Of a DNA stretch of 20,423 bases, positions 1 to 9,557 are shown in pieces. The notes beneath the pieces are model-generated. The model did not search any database. It was not told the DNA's origin and saw only the letters and a list, made by a program, of their open reading frames with translations. Source of the DNA: Letharia columbiana (lineage: Eukaryota > Ascomycota > Lecanoromycetes > Lecanorales > Parmeliaceae); NCBI RefSeq assembly GCF_014066305.1, contig NW_023501190.1, positions 1 through 20,423 of the forward strand. Reading direction: 5' to 3'. A program made the position numbers and the translations under genes. Each line of letters begins with the position of its first letter. The stretch's first letter is position 1.

Positions 1-71
1 TTCTCTCTTATACTCTTCTCTCTTATACTCTTCTCTCTTAAAAATTCTCTCTTAAAAATTCTCTCTTAAAG
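1..71. repeat. Short pyrimidine-rich tandem repeat
   Basis: Five consecutive units start with TTCTCTCTTA. Two are 15 bp long (1-15 and 16-30, ending ATACTC) and two are 14 bp long (31-44 and 45-58, ending AAAA). A last partial unit runs 59-71. The change of unit length and end within so short a run suggests slippage. The array is cut by the window edge, so its full size is unknown. Confidence 0.8.
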
Positions 72-1209
72 ATTAAAAATTAAAAATTCTAAAATAACTT
101 TATAACGATAAATTATAATTTTCTAAAGACTTTATAACTATTAGAAGATATAATAAAGATTAAGTTTTCTAAATTTTAGAATACTCTAATTATTAGTATA
201 TATAATAGAATAAGATAGAGCTAAGCTTAAAAATCTTGAATTTATATATATAGTTAATTATAAATTCGTTAGATCTACGCTTTTTGATTAGATATCGCGG
301 GTAAATAAATTAGCGTCCGTAACCATCAAAAATCTCGCCTCTTATTAAAAAAATAGGTGTACGTTATTAATACATAGAATAACTTTTTTATTTTCTATTA
401 AATTTTTAAGACTTTTTTTTTAAATTATAGAACGAAATATGGGCTTTCAGATAAAAAAAGAATTTCTAAATTTAATTTTATAACTATTAAAGCGCAAGGA
501 ATTCAAATATCGCTTACCAAAGTTCGCTCGATAGCCGGAGTCGTCGGATAGCTCTAATTAGGTATATATTATTTGATTTTAGAATAACTTTTTTATTTTC
601 TATTAAAATTTTAAAATTTTTGTTTAAATTATAGAACGAAATGTAGGCTTTTAGATAAAAAAAGAATTATTAAATTTAATTTTATAAATGTTTAAAGGCA
701 ACGAATTTAAATATCGTCTATTAAAAGTTCGCTTATTAAATTTACTCGACAGCCCTAATTAAAAAAAATGATTATAAATTTAATTTATAAATCTTTACTC
801 GTCTACTATATAATAAAATTAAAAATCTATTAAGTTCTTAATTTTTTTAAAAAATTCTTAGCGATTATAGAATAATCGAGATAATTTTTTAATATTAGTA
901 TATATAAAAGAATAAGATAGGGCTAAGCTATAAAATCTTGAATTTATATATATAGTTAATTATAAATTTAGAGTTACTACGCTCTTTAGTTAGACCGGCT
1001 AAGTTAGCCCGCTAGCCCTCTTAAGCTCCCTTATTAAAAATTTATATATAGAAGTTTTACACTTTAAAGTACTCAGCTTACGATACATACAATTACTTCA
1101 TAATTCCTCAAATTATAAAGCTCGCTTTACGCTTTCTAACGCTATAAAAATTATAAAGTTTAACCTACTATTAGTAAATTAAATGAATATTTAAATATAA
1201 TAGTTATGA
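72..1209. repeat. AT-rich RIP-like repetitive DNA
   Basis: This stretch is dominated by A and T, rich in TpA, and has stops in all frames. Two pairs of diverged direct repeats are visible. One pair is about 191-290 and 893-993, sharing TAAGATAG, CTAAGCT and AAATCTTGAATTTATATATA. The other is about 376-530 and 581-735, sharing AGAATAAC, AAATTATAGAACGAAAT and GAATTxAAATATCG. Copies differ mainly by C/T and G/A, as expected from RIP of duplicated DNA in Pezizomycotina. No gene can be read here. The original element cannot be named from sequence alone. Confidence 0.8.
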
Positions 1210-1227
1210 TAGTCACACCAGACGCGT
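1210..1227 (+). repeat. 18-bp direct repeat, left copy
   Basis: TAGTCACACCAGACGCGT matches 2320-2337 with one G/A difference, and similar AT-rich bases precede both copies. Starting with TA, it could be the end of a TA-inserting DNA transposon. No inverted partner was found in the window, so this is only a possibility. Confidence 0.55.
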
Positions 1228-2319
1228 TATCTATTTATTATTCTTTTATTATTTTATTAATTCTATCAATTCTATTAATTCTATCAATTTCACTAATATA
1301 AATATAATCGTCTTCGATATCTCTCGCCCAATTAGAGCCCCTTACTAACGCCCTCAGATTATCTCTCAGCAACCTTAGCGAGTAGTAGCGACCTTCTTTT
1401 ACTATATATATACGATAAATATACGATTATTTTATTAAGACGTATTAGTAGACCACCTCCGCCTTTAGACGATAAAGAATAAAAAACGGATTAAATAATT
1501 AACGGTTATATATCTTAGTACGTATTAATAAAAAATCGTATCGAGTTGAAACAACTGTAATATTTTGAAAACGTTTTATAGATTAAAACCGTTATAACAC
1601 CGTTGCGATACCGTTACGATATCATTATGGAAACCGAGAAATCGTTATAAAATTAAAAACTATTTCGAAAAGAATAAAAAAATTAGGACTGCAATATTAG
1701 TTAAGGTCTATTAAGAATAGAATATTTATAAAATTAATTAATTTTAAATAAAAGATGCATTCGTTGTTGATTCGAACTACGAGACTACCTTACTCTACAA
1801 ATTTTTATTACTCGACCAAATTTACTTGAGCTGGAGAAGAGCTTATTTGACTATATAAAGTAGTTTATATAAATCTATTATTACTAAGGTATCTATATAA
1901 ATACCGTTATTCTACTAATTCATAATTACTACCGTAATAAACCAGATCCTCCGATTTGACGTATCAAAATTTGGTACGCTTGTTGAGCGAAACCAATTTG
2001 CTACCATTTCAAAAAAAGCACCACTAAAAATATATGACGTATTTGATCCCTTTCGAAATCATGGTTGCATTACAAAGCTACCGCCAAAAGGCGGTAAATC
2101 TTACTAATTTGGTTAAGGTACGGTTAGCGCAACTCATAGCCCTCCGCTAAGGAAATCCGCTACTACTAGCAATCGAGGCCGCAAGCGAGCCTAATAGCTA
2201 CCTACTACTACTCATAAACGCATTAGAAAACCCTCAAAAAGAGCCCAAACGAATACGTTCTCCCCTATATACTCCTCCCAAGCCAGCGGTAGGTGGGTTA
2301 AACTAACATTCAAATATTA

Positions 2320-2337
2320 TAGTCACACCAAACGCGT
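2320..2337 (+). repeat. 18-bp direct repeat, right copy, abutting the tandem array
   Basis: TAGTCACACCAAACGCGT repeats the motif at 1210-1227 in the same orientation. The compound tandem array starts immediately after it, so the motif may mark an old element boundary. Confidence 0.55.
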
Positions 2338-3646
2338 CCGAACGTCATATACTCTTCACGATTCCACATCAAATCATTACTTAATAAGCGGAGAACACTA
2401 CTATAACTTGGCCTATCATCCCCACTACATTAAGAAGTAAGAGAAGGAACTATAATAGGCAAATGCGGAGAACACTGCGGAGAAACCAAGCGGCAACAAG
2501 GCCATCATCGTCAAGAACACGGCTCAACTCTCCAAGATCCCACGTTATATACTCTCCACGGTTCCACATCAAATCATCACTCAGTAAGCGGAGAACACCA
2601 CTACAACTTGGCCGTTCCACATCAAATCATTACTCAGCAAGCGGAGAACACCACTATAACTTAGCCTATCATCCCCACTACATTGAGGAGCAAGAGGAGG
2701 AACTACAACAGGCAAATGCGGAGAACATTGCGGAGAAACCAAGCGGCAACAAGGCCACCATCGTCAAGAACACGGCTCAGCTCTCCAAGATCCCACGTCA
2801 TATACTCTCCACGGTTCCACATCAAATCATCACTCAGCAAGCGGAGAACACCACTGCAACTTAGCCATTCCACATCAAATCATTACTCAGCAAGCGAAGA
2901 ACACCACTACAACTTAGCCGTTCCACATCAAATCATTACTCAGCAAGCGGAGAACACCACTACAACTTGGCCTATCATCCCCACTACATTAAGGAGCAAG
3001 AGGAGGAACTACAACAGGCAAATGCGGAGAACATTGCGGAGAAACCAAGCGGCAACAAGGCCACCATCGTCAGGAACACGGCTCAGCTCTCCAAGATCCC
3101 ACGTCATATACTCTCCACGATTCCACATCAAATCATCACTCAGCAAGCGGAGAACACCACTACAACTTAGCCGTTCCACATCAAATCATCACTCAGCAAG
3201 CGAAGAACACCACTGCAACTTAGCCTATCATCCCCACTACATTAAGGAGCAAGAGGAGGAACTACAACAGGCAAATGCGGAGAACACTGCGGAGAAACCA
3301 AGCGACAACAAGGCCACCATCGTCAAGAACACGGCTCAGCTCTCCAAGATCCCACGTCATATGCTCTCCACGGTTCCACATCAAATCATCACTCAGCAAG
3401 CGAAGAACACCACTGCAACTTGGCCATTCCACATCAAATCATTACTCAGCAAGCGGAGAACACCACTACAACTTGGCCTATCATCCCCACTACATTAAGA
3501 AGCAAGAGGAGAAACTACAACAGGCAAATGCGGAGAACACTACGGAGAAACCAAGCGGCAACAAGGCCACCATCGTCAAGAACACGGCTCAGCTCTCCAA
3601 GATCCCACGTCATATACTCTCCACGGTTCCACATCAAATCATCACT
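2338..3646 (+). repeat. Compound tandem array of 53-bp (A) and 148-bp (B) units
   Basis: A units (starting TTCCACATCAAATCAT) begin at 2362, 2562, 2615, 2815, 2868, 2921, 3121, 3174, 3374, 3427 and 3627 (last one partial). B units (starting TATCATCCCCACTACAT) begin at 2414, 2667, 2973, 3226 and 3479. The order is partial B, then A-B-AA-B-AAA-B-AA-B-AA-B-partial A. B-to-B spacing is 253 bp, or 306 bp where a third A is present. Copies are nearly identical; differences are mostly C/T or G/A, such as CAGCAAG to CAGTAAG, and are densest in the leftmost units. The 253-bp period is not a multiple of three, so open frames through the array restart in different frames and are not treated as genes. Confidence 0.93.
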
Positions 3647-4019
3647 CCGGAACGATACATATTTGGACGAATTAAAATCGTCCGATATCTTACTCTAACA
3701 GCTATTTTATTATTCGAAAGATTTCACTACGGCAGGAGATAATATGGGATTCACACCACTAATTGACATGTTGTCTCCATTTCTTTCCAGTATTTCGATA
3801 CTTCTTGCCATAAGGACATAGCCTTTCTCTATTTTTTATAGGCAATTATTACGAATCAATCCTCCACACTTAATACACCTTCCTAATTAGGCCTTAACGC
3901 GCCTCTCTCCGTACATATATGCCTGTATGTAGGTCAAAAACGCACAGCAAGCGATCAGAGTTCGATTTGACTTAGAAAAATCCAACTCCATGAATTTAAT
4001 TCATGGGCCTTTACTTGTA
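3647..4019. other. Non-coding spacer between array and AT-rich block
   Basis: The array stops abruptly after CATCACT at about 3646. The spacer has moderate GC content and no supportable gene. It contains two small inverted repeats: GGACGA/TCGTCC at 3665-3683 and CCATGAAT/ATTCATGG at 3988-4006. An open frame from the array runs to 3742 but has no recognisable protein features. Confidence 0.5.
3988..4006. repeat. Perfect 8-bp inverted repeat
   Basis: CCATGAAT, then TTA, then ATTCATGG forms a perfect short palindrome with a 3-base spacer, just before the strongly AT-rich block. It may be chance or an element end. Confidence 0.5.
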
Positions 4020-4860
4020 GAGTATATATTCTTAGTTTACTTCTAATTATATAATTCTTAAAAAAAGAAAAATAAAATTTATAATTCTAATATACTTTAA
4101 AATTAAAAAATTAAGAATTTTAACTAATATAATTTAGAAAATTATTAAAATATAATAAATATAATATAGATTAGATTATAAAGTTTTTAAAAGATTTAAA
4201 TTATTCGCTATATTATAAAATAGAATAATAGTAAATATTATAAAATACTCTTTATAGCTTTAAAATAGTTAAGATAAAAAAATCTTAATCTTAAAACTTA
4301 TTTAATAGTCGAGATAATTTTTTAACGTAATATTAAATTAATATTTTAATATTTTACTTACGTTTTTTTTAAATTCTTTAATAATAAATACTTAAATATA
4401 TAATATATAAAATATATAATTTTTAAATTATAATTAATTATAATTATAAATCTATATTAAAATAATTAATATTTTAATTTTTAATCTTAAGATATACTAG
4501 AACTATAGAACTTTTTTCTTTTTTCTATTAAGTATTACTATTAGAGTTACGATAAAAAGAAAGTAAGTATATTCTTAAATTAGTAAAAGTAGTTATAAAG
4601 TATAAAGAAAGATATTTCTTTAAATAATATAAGTTAAATTATTAAAAGCTATCGAAGAAGAAAGTTAAAGAAATCGTTAAGTTATATTAAGAATATAATT
4701 AAAAACGTAATAATTATATAATTAGAGATATGTTATATCTTATAATATTTAAATTAAAATCTTTTAAAAATCTTAGAATTAATTAATTATTATTATAAGT
4801 AAGAGTAATATAAATAATAGATTATAAAGAGTAATAATTATAAAGATATTTAAGAAATTT
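4020..4860. repeat. Extremely AT-rich RIP-like block
   Basis: Nearly all A and T, with many TpA steps, very few CpA or TpG, and stops in every frame. It shares TCGAGATAATTTTTTAA (about 4310-4330) with the left block near 875-890, so both blocks probably derive from the same repeat family. No gene is visible. The composition ends within a few bases at about 4860. Confidence 0.8.
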
Positions 4861-4876
4861 CAATCCCTGTTTTCCA

Positions 4877-4886
4877 GGGGGGGGGG
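4877..4886 (+). repeat. 10-G homopolymer at the isochore edge
   Basis: Ten consecutive G lie just inside the GC-balanced side of the boundary. Such runs are prone to length errors in sequencing and to slippage. Confidence 0.9.
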
Positions 4887-5089
4887 TGCTTGCGGGAACT
4901 TTTTTGTTTTCTAATGATTAAGAATATAGGGGTAAGCTAGCGGTCAAACTATTTGCCGGCGGAAAAATAGCAAACAAAGTGAAGTACATTGTTATATTTT
5001 GCTTCACATTTGCCTTTGGCCTAGTTCTAGAGCTGAGCTCTGTACCATCTATTCCGGCCAAGTCGATAGTTGGCCCTTCACCTGACAAG

Positions 5090-7722
5090 ATGCTGATCGA
5101 AGAAGAAGATGCCGCAGAGTTGAAAACATGGGTGGTGAAGAGACTCGAGAACATGTATGTGAGGATCCATTGCTGAGAAGGTTTCCTTCCAGACTTCTAG
5201 ATCATTCCTCATGATCTCGAGTCTTGCTGACTGCCGCAATTTTGAAGCTCCGACGCAGATTCCGACGTCCTGGCAGATTACGTTATAGCTTTGATGCGCG
5301 CAGACACCCCAGAGTCAGAGCTAAGGACGACCGCAGTCGATTGCCTGGAAGACTTCCTGAAAGACAGTATGTAGGAAATCCCAAGAGATGCAGTACATGC
5401 TAGCGTGAGCTTCAGGCTGACCGTGGCCCTGTGTTATAACCTAGACACTGCCACATTCGTCGACGAGATATTCAAGGCAATCCATACCAGATCCTACTCT
5501 CCCAGGAATTTGATTCCTCAGAGCGCTTCGTCCACCAGTCCAACTTTCGCAGCTCCCTCAGGACCTGCTGGCGCATACGGCTCACTTGGCGTTGGGCGAG
5601 GGTTGCACGGGGGATATCAAGAGTCAAGGAAGCGCTCGTACAATGACAGACAAGAAGAGGGTCCTGGGATTGACTCGCATTATTCGCGAGGTGAGCGCCA
5701 AATAAAGCAGATGCGGAGAGGTGGCAGGGGTGGTAGAGCAGATGCATTCGTGCCTAGAAATGGAAGAGGAGGCTTTCAAGAATCCATGTATCCTCAAGCA
5801 CGAGCCTCACCGGTAGCACTGGGCTTTCAAAATATGCCAATGCCGCCGCCTTTCGATCCCAATGATCCGCTTGCGACAATAATGGCCATGCAAGCTATGG
5901 GATTACCGCCGCTTCCTGGCATGCCACCGCTTCCTCAAGCAGGCTCACCGAACGTTTTACCCCAATTCGGAGGGCAAAGCCTATCACCTTCACATGGGCC
6001 CCGGAGAAACACTCATAGGGAGCGATGTAGGGATTACGATGAGAAATTCTTTTGCGAAAGGGGGGACGCTTGTCCCTACGAGCACGGCACAGATCGACTG
6101 GTCGCATCTGGTCAAGACGGTAGGTTTCCCATCTATGTGAAGTGGGTGGAGCTAATGTTGTCCAGAATACGACCCGAAGAATTCGACCATTATGAACCCG
6201 CAGGCTACCTCCCCTACGTCGAATGGACACGGTGGATCACAGGAGCACCGAGGAAATGGGTATACTCAAGGAAGAGGAAGAGGAGACCGGGGGGGGATTC
6301 TTGCAGCGGCGCAACAACCACCGGGCCGACTTTTCTCAAGCGGGTCCCAACCACGACCGGTCCATAACCACTATTGTTGTCGAACAGATTCCAGAGGAGA
6401 AATTCGACGACCGATCTGTCCGAGACTTCTTTTCCGAGTTTGGCAACATTGAGCAAGTCACAATGCAGCCATATAAACGCCTTGCTTTAGTCAAGTACGA
6501 CGATTACATGGCTGCCAGGAGAGCCTATGAAAGCCCGAAAGTTATATTCGAAAATAGATTTGTTAAGGTCTACTGGTATAAGCCCGGTGGACTACCTACT
6601 CCACCAGCGACTGCCAAAGGAACCGTAAAGTCGCCTCCCATGTCCAAGGACGAAGGACCACCCTTTGATAGAGAGAAGTTCGAGCGAGATGCGGTGGCAG
6701 CTCAGAAGAAGCTGGAGGAGAAGAAAGTCCAGATGAAAGACGTGGAAGCAAAGAGGCATGCGCTAGAGAAGCAGAAAGAAGAATTAGCCCAGAAGCAAGC
6801 CGAAGAGAAGCGGAGGCTGCTCGAAAAGTTAGCGGCAAAGGTTGTGGCTCCTAACGGCGATACATCAATGACTGACGCTACAAATGGAAGCCATGGGGCG
6901 GACGACAACAAAGTGAGCGCGCACACGAAGGCGTTACGGGAGAAAGTCGCAGAACTGGAGGCAGAGGCTAAGAGCCTGGGCCTGGATTCAGCGCTAAGCG
7001 ATACGCCTTACCAATATAGAGGACGAGGAAGAGGCAGGGGTCGGGGTTCCTATCGCGGTGCGTATTTTCCGAGTCCATGTTGAGTCTTGAGACACGTCTT
7101 GGAGCCGCCTATTCTGTAGACATGTTCCAAGGCTCGATAGACAACCTCGAACAGGCAATACTGACTCTGAATCTACTAGGTTGGGAAGGGTTTGCCTCGG
7201 GCTCGGAATCATTCAGGGGAAACCCCCGTGGCAGAAGCGCTTTTGTGGGCAGAGGCGGTGGGAAATACAACTTGGATAATCGAACGAAAAAGTGGCGGTC
7301 ACGGGCGACCTCAGTGGAGAGAAAGACGAGGCTCTGAGGCAGTATTTGCTGGTAGGTCTTCGACTTTGGACTCTTTGGCTGACACTTTGGAGACTGATGT
7401 TGTGGAAATGCAGGGAGTGGGCGAGTTCGAGGCCATCGAAGGTCATCCGGATCGCCCTGATACCCAAGTCGTTACTTTCAAAGACCGACCCACGGCAGAG
7501 ACCTTTATGTACGGCGTTCATGATATTCCATTGGTCGGAAAACTGGATTTCGCGTGGTTTAATGCTCCAGGTGTGTCTGGCCAACCGACACCGAAACAGG
7601 CGGAGACCGATGGCGACACAGGAATGGGTGGCACAAGGGCGGATGATCATCACGCTGACAAGGGAACTGTGTTGGCCAACACCGAAGTCGACTATGACGT
7701 AGCGGAAGACGAGGTGTGGTAA
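5090..7722 (+). CDS. CCCH zinc finger and RRM RNA-binding protein (RBM26/27, Rmn1-like)
   Basis: Proposed exons: 5090-5154, 5248-5366, 5445-6119, 6166-7057, 7180-7351 and 7414-7722, giving about 743 residues after two one-base corrections. Introns begin GTATGT, GTATGT, GTAGGT, GTGCGT and GTAGGT, and several have CTGAC branch points. Residues 1-75 form a PWI-like helical domain (starts MLIEEEDAAELKTWVVKRLE, later SDADSDVLADYV). An RG-rich and proline-rich stretch follows. The zinc finger near 256-274 is C-x8-C-x5-C-x3-H. The RRM spans about 353-425 (TTIVVEQIP, then RLALVKYD). A charged coiled coil lies at about 450-540, then RG repeats and a conserved C-terminus (VTFKDRPTAETFMYG) with acidic tail VDYDVAEDEVW. 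Family members act in nuclear RNA decay and poly(A) RNA surveillance (human PAXT, fission yeast MTREC). The reading frame breaks at 6289-6296 and 7287-7291. The start was chosen because family conservation begins there; the open frame extends upstream only from a GTG. Confidence 0.88.
6289..6296 (+). other. Apparent +1 frameshift at an 8-G run
   Basis: Before the run the conserved frame reads GRGRGDRGG. After it the RRM region (RADFSQAGPN, then TTIVVEQIP) lies in another frame. Seven G instead of eight would join them as DRGGFLQRRNN. Splicing from 6260 to the AG at 6306 was tested and gives the wrong frame. Confidence 0.75.
7287..7291 (+). other. Apparent -1 frameshift at a 5-A run
   Basis: The exon reads NLDNRTKK up to the A run. 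The conserved continuation VAVTGDLSGEKDEALRQYLL starts at the GTG at 7292 in another frame. One extra base in the AAAAAG run would give NRTKKVAVTGD, the expected family sequence. No intron can be placed here. Confidence 0.75.
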
Positions 7723-8296
7723 ATCATGCTGCTGACTGTTTGCCTGCATACAACCCTTTCAATAGATTCTGAGCAACACTGCCAATCTTTTCCATTGCCA
7801 ACCTTTTCCTTTCGTGCTTGCAGTGATTGATTTTGATTCAACGTCCTATCGCCAGCAATCGAATTTCGATGCTATCTACAGTCTATCGTCGATTGGAATG
7901 GGTGGGTTTCCCACTTCGCTTGAGGCCTGAAAATGAATCATCTCGCTAGCCTTTTCTGAGTACTCTGGTCGTCGTTAATCCTCATAGCAGAGGACAGAGC
8001 TCCAAAGCCCGACCGGTCCTGAGAATGCCGAAAGCTCAAGCGCTCAACAACCTCTGGCTTGCGACCACACAATACGAACAGTCTGCGTTCAGATTACCTC
8101 TGTGAGCGGCGCCAGATTGAAGGATTTAGACTTTTGCTTTTTAACAGGCCGCTTTCATCCTTTTGCCATGAATCACGAAAAGGCCAGAAAGGATCAGAAA
8201 GGGCACTTCTTTGGGTGGTGCCAGGCTCTACGTACGCTCATTTTGTCGGTGCTTCGCTCGACTATCCCGTTGTTGGTCTTTTTGATACAAGTAACA
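7723..8296. other. Convergent intergenic region
   Basis: This lies between the 3' ends of the RNA-binding protein gene (+) and the SDR gene (-), so it should hold two 3' UTRs. Open frames on the plus strand from 8059 are partly antisense to the SDR's last exons and lack protein features. I see no RNA gene or repeat. Confidence 0.6.
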
Positions 8297-9557
8297 TCAG
8301 AACTTTTCTTGAGCAGGTCTCAAATCCAATTCATGTGTCCACAGGTCTGGTTCCTGGTTCGCTAGCCATAGATACGTTTTACTTTGTTCGACGGTCAGTA
8401 CGTATCCACAATGTTCTCAGATCAAAGTCGGCTCACCCCACGCTTTCAGCCTTCATGACTTTGCCCTGGTGCTGTGCTTCCCCATCTTCGTCCTTGATCC
8501 CGCTTGGTAAGTTGTCGGAATTAGCAGGATTTCTCTAGGTGGAAGTTGATTCAAAGACAGGGCCTTTTCCTCTACACTTCTCCCGCCCCAGAATACAGGA
8601 TGCGATGACTTGGCGATGTACTTACCCGTTTGCTATTGTATGTACGACATGTATGCCACCTAGATATTTTAGAGTCAACATTTTCAGTCCAATTCTATGG
8701 TTGAACAACAAGACGTATCTGTTGGATAGAAGACTCCAAGTATTTCTTGCGACTCTGTGCACGGTACACAATGCGAAAGATCCAATACAAAAGCGCACTT
8801 ACTCGGCGAGTACTCTTTCGCTAAGGCTTGGGCCAGCGACCGTGCCCCTGACCGCGAAGCTCCATATGCCGCAAAGTTCGCATTCGTTCTCATGGCCCCG
8901 AGGGTCCCAGTAAAGATCAGTGTGCCTTTCTTTCCACCACCGTCTGCCAGAAGTATCTGTCCGTGTTGGTCGAAGAGCATCCTCACTACCTCCTTTGAAA
9001 ATGCCATTGCACCTCCAACATACGTGTTGAGCGATTCGGTGAAATCGGAATGAGATTCCTCAAGAAAAGGTTTCTATCGTTTGCATGTCAGGTGAAGTAA
9101 GAATCAAAAACGTCAGAGCAGTGTGTTACCTTGGAGGCATGTTTGACATGAAAAACAGCCACCTTGAGCTTCAAGCCCTTGAAGGAGCTATGGGAGCGGA
9201 TGTCGGAGAAAGCTTTGGAGAGCTTCTCGGGCGAGGTGTCGGTGGGAAAGGCTTCTACTGGGTTGGGAGTGGACGAGCGGATTCCTTTCGCTACCGCATT
9301 CAGATTATCCGAATTTCGAGCCAGAACAGCGACGGCAAGATTTCCATGAGATGGATGTGCGAGTATTCTACATATGCCTGCGCCGCTGGTAGGTCCCTGT
9401 GTAGAAAGGCTGTCAATGCCTCTATGGGGATGGCGAGGCTACTGTGGGAACTGACCGCTCCAATGAGTATTGCCAGACCCTAATAGAAGCAAACATTAGT
9501 ATATTGATGTTCTTGTATAGACATTTTTAAATTTTTGGGACATACGGAGGGAGGCAT
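8297..9557 (-). CDS. Short-chain dehydrogenase/reductase-like protein with atypical active site
   Basis: Exons on the minus strand: 9557-9546, 9479-9456, 9396-9130, 9073-8803, 8659-8626, 8502-8437 and 8381-8297, which join in frame to 252 residues. The first two exons are only 12 and 24 bases. Introns are 55-143 bp with GTATGT, GTCAGT, GTAACA, GTAAGT, GTAAGT and GTGAGC donors. The Rossmann glycine motif is GAGPTSGAG at residues 11-19, followed by NLAVAVLARN, the usual dinucleotide-binding second strand. The usual NNAG is replaced by FHVKHAS. The central strand is GTLIFTGTLGAM. The catalytic site reads Y171-G-A-S-R175 rather than Y-x3-K, and Ser appears replaced by Thr. The C-terminus PDLWTHELDLRPAQEKF is typical of a fungal/bacterial oxidoreductase subfamily. 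Activity and substrate are unknown. It lies 354 bp downstream of the monooxygenase on the same strand. Confidence 0.88.

Larger units (their letters stand above)
1210..2337 (+). pseudogene. Degenerate transposon-like remnant between two direct repeats
   Basis: The interval is bounded by two copies of TAGTCACACCARACGCGT (1210-1227 and 2320-2337). Inside, residual protein-like segments lie in different frames. One runs from the ATG at 2061 to TAA 2304-2306, interrupted by TAA at 2148-2150; it contains AIEAASEPNSYLLLLINALE and ends PAVGGLN. Another, about 1965-2100, contains NQFATISKKAPLKIYD. Around 1840-1960 a third frame has several TAG/TAA/TGA codons, each one C-to-T step from CAG/CAA/CGA. 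This is what a RIP-mutated transposon open frame would look like. I do not recognise the family, and the remnant could instead be a degraded host gene. Confidence 0.4.

Noticed and set aside
2463..3742. Several long overlapping open frames in the tandem array (133, 271 and 155 codons)
   Set aside because: They arise from one repeated unit read in different frames because the 253-bp period is not a multiple of three. They start at arbitrary ATGs and have no domain. I treat them as repeat products.
3950..4010. Possible tRNA because of AGTTCGATTTGA (B-box-like)
   Set aside because: No matching A box, acceptor stem or anticodon arm could be folded around it.
6260..6306. Short intron GTATAC...TTGCAG as an explanation for the frame change at the 8-G run
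   Set aside because: It has plausible signals and length, but joining its exons gives neither the RRM frame nor family sequence.
7213..7749. 178-codon minus-strand open frame
   Set aside because: It is antisense to the last two exons of the RNA-binding gene, where the plus-strand frame matches the conserved C-terminus.
8059..8538. 159-codon plus-strand open frame
   Set aside because: It is mostly antisense to the last two exons and introns of the SDR gene, and the translation has no conserved features.
9085..9483. 132-codon plus-strand open frame
   Set aside because: It lies antisense to SDR exons 2-3, whose minus-strand translation contains a clear Rossmann fold.
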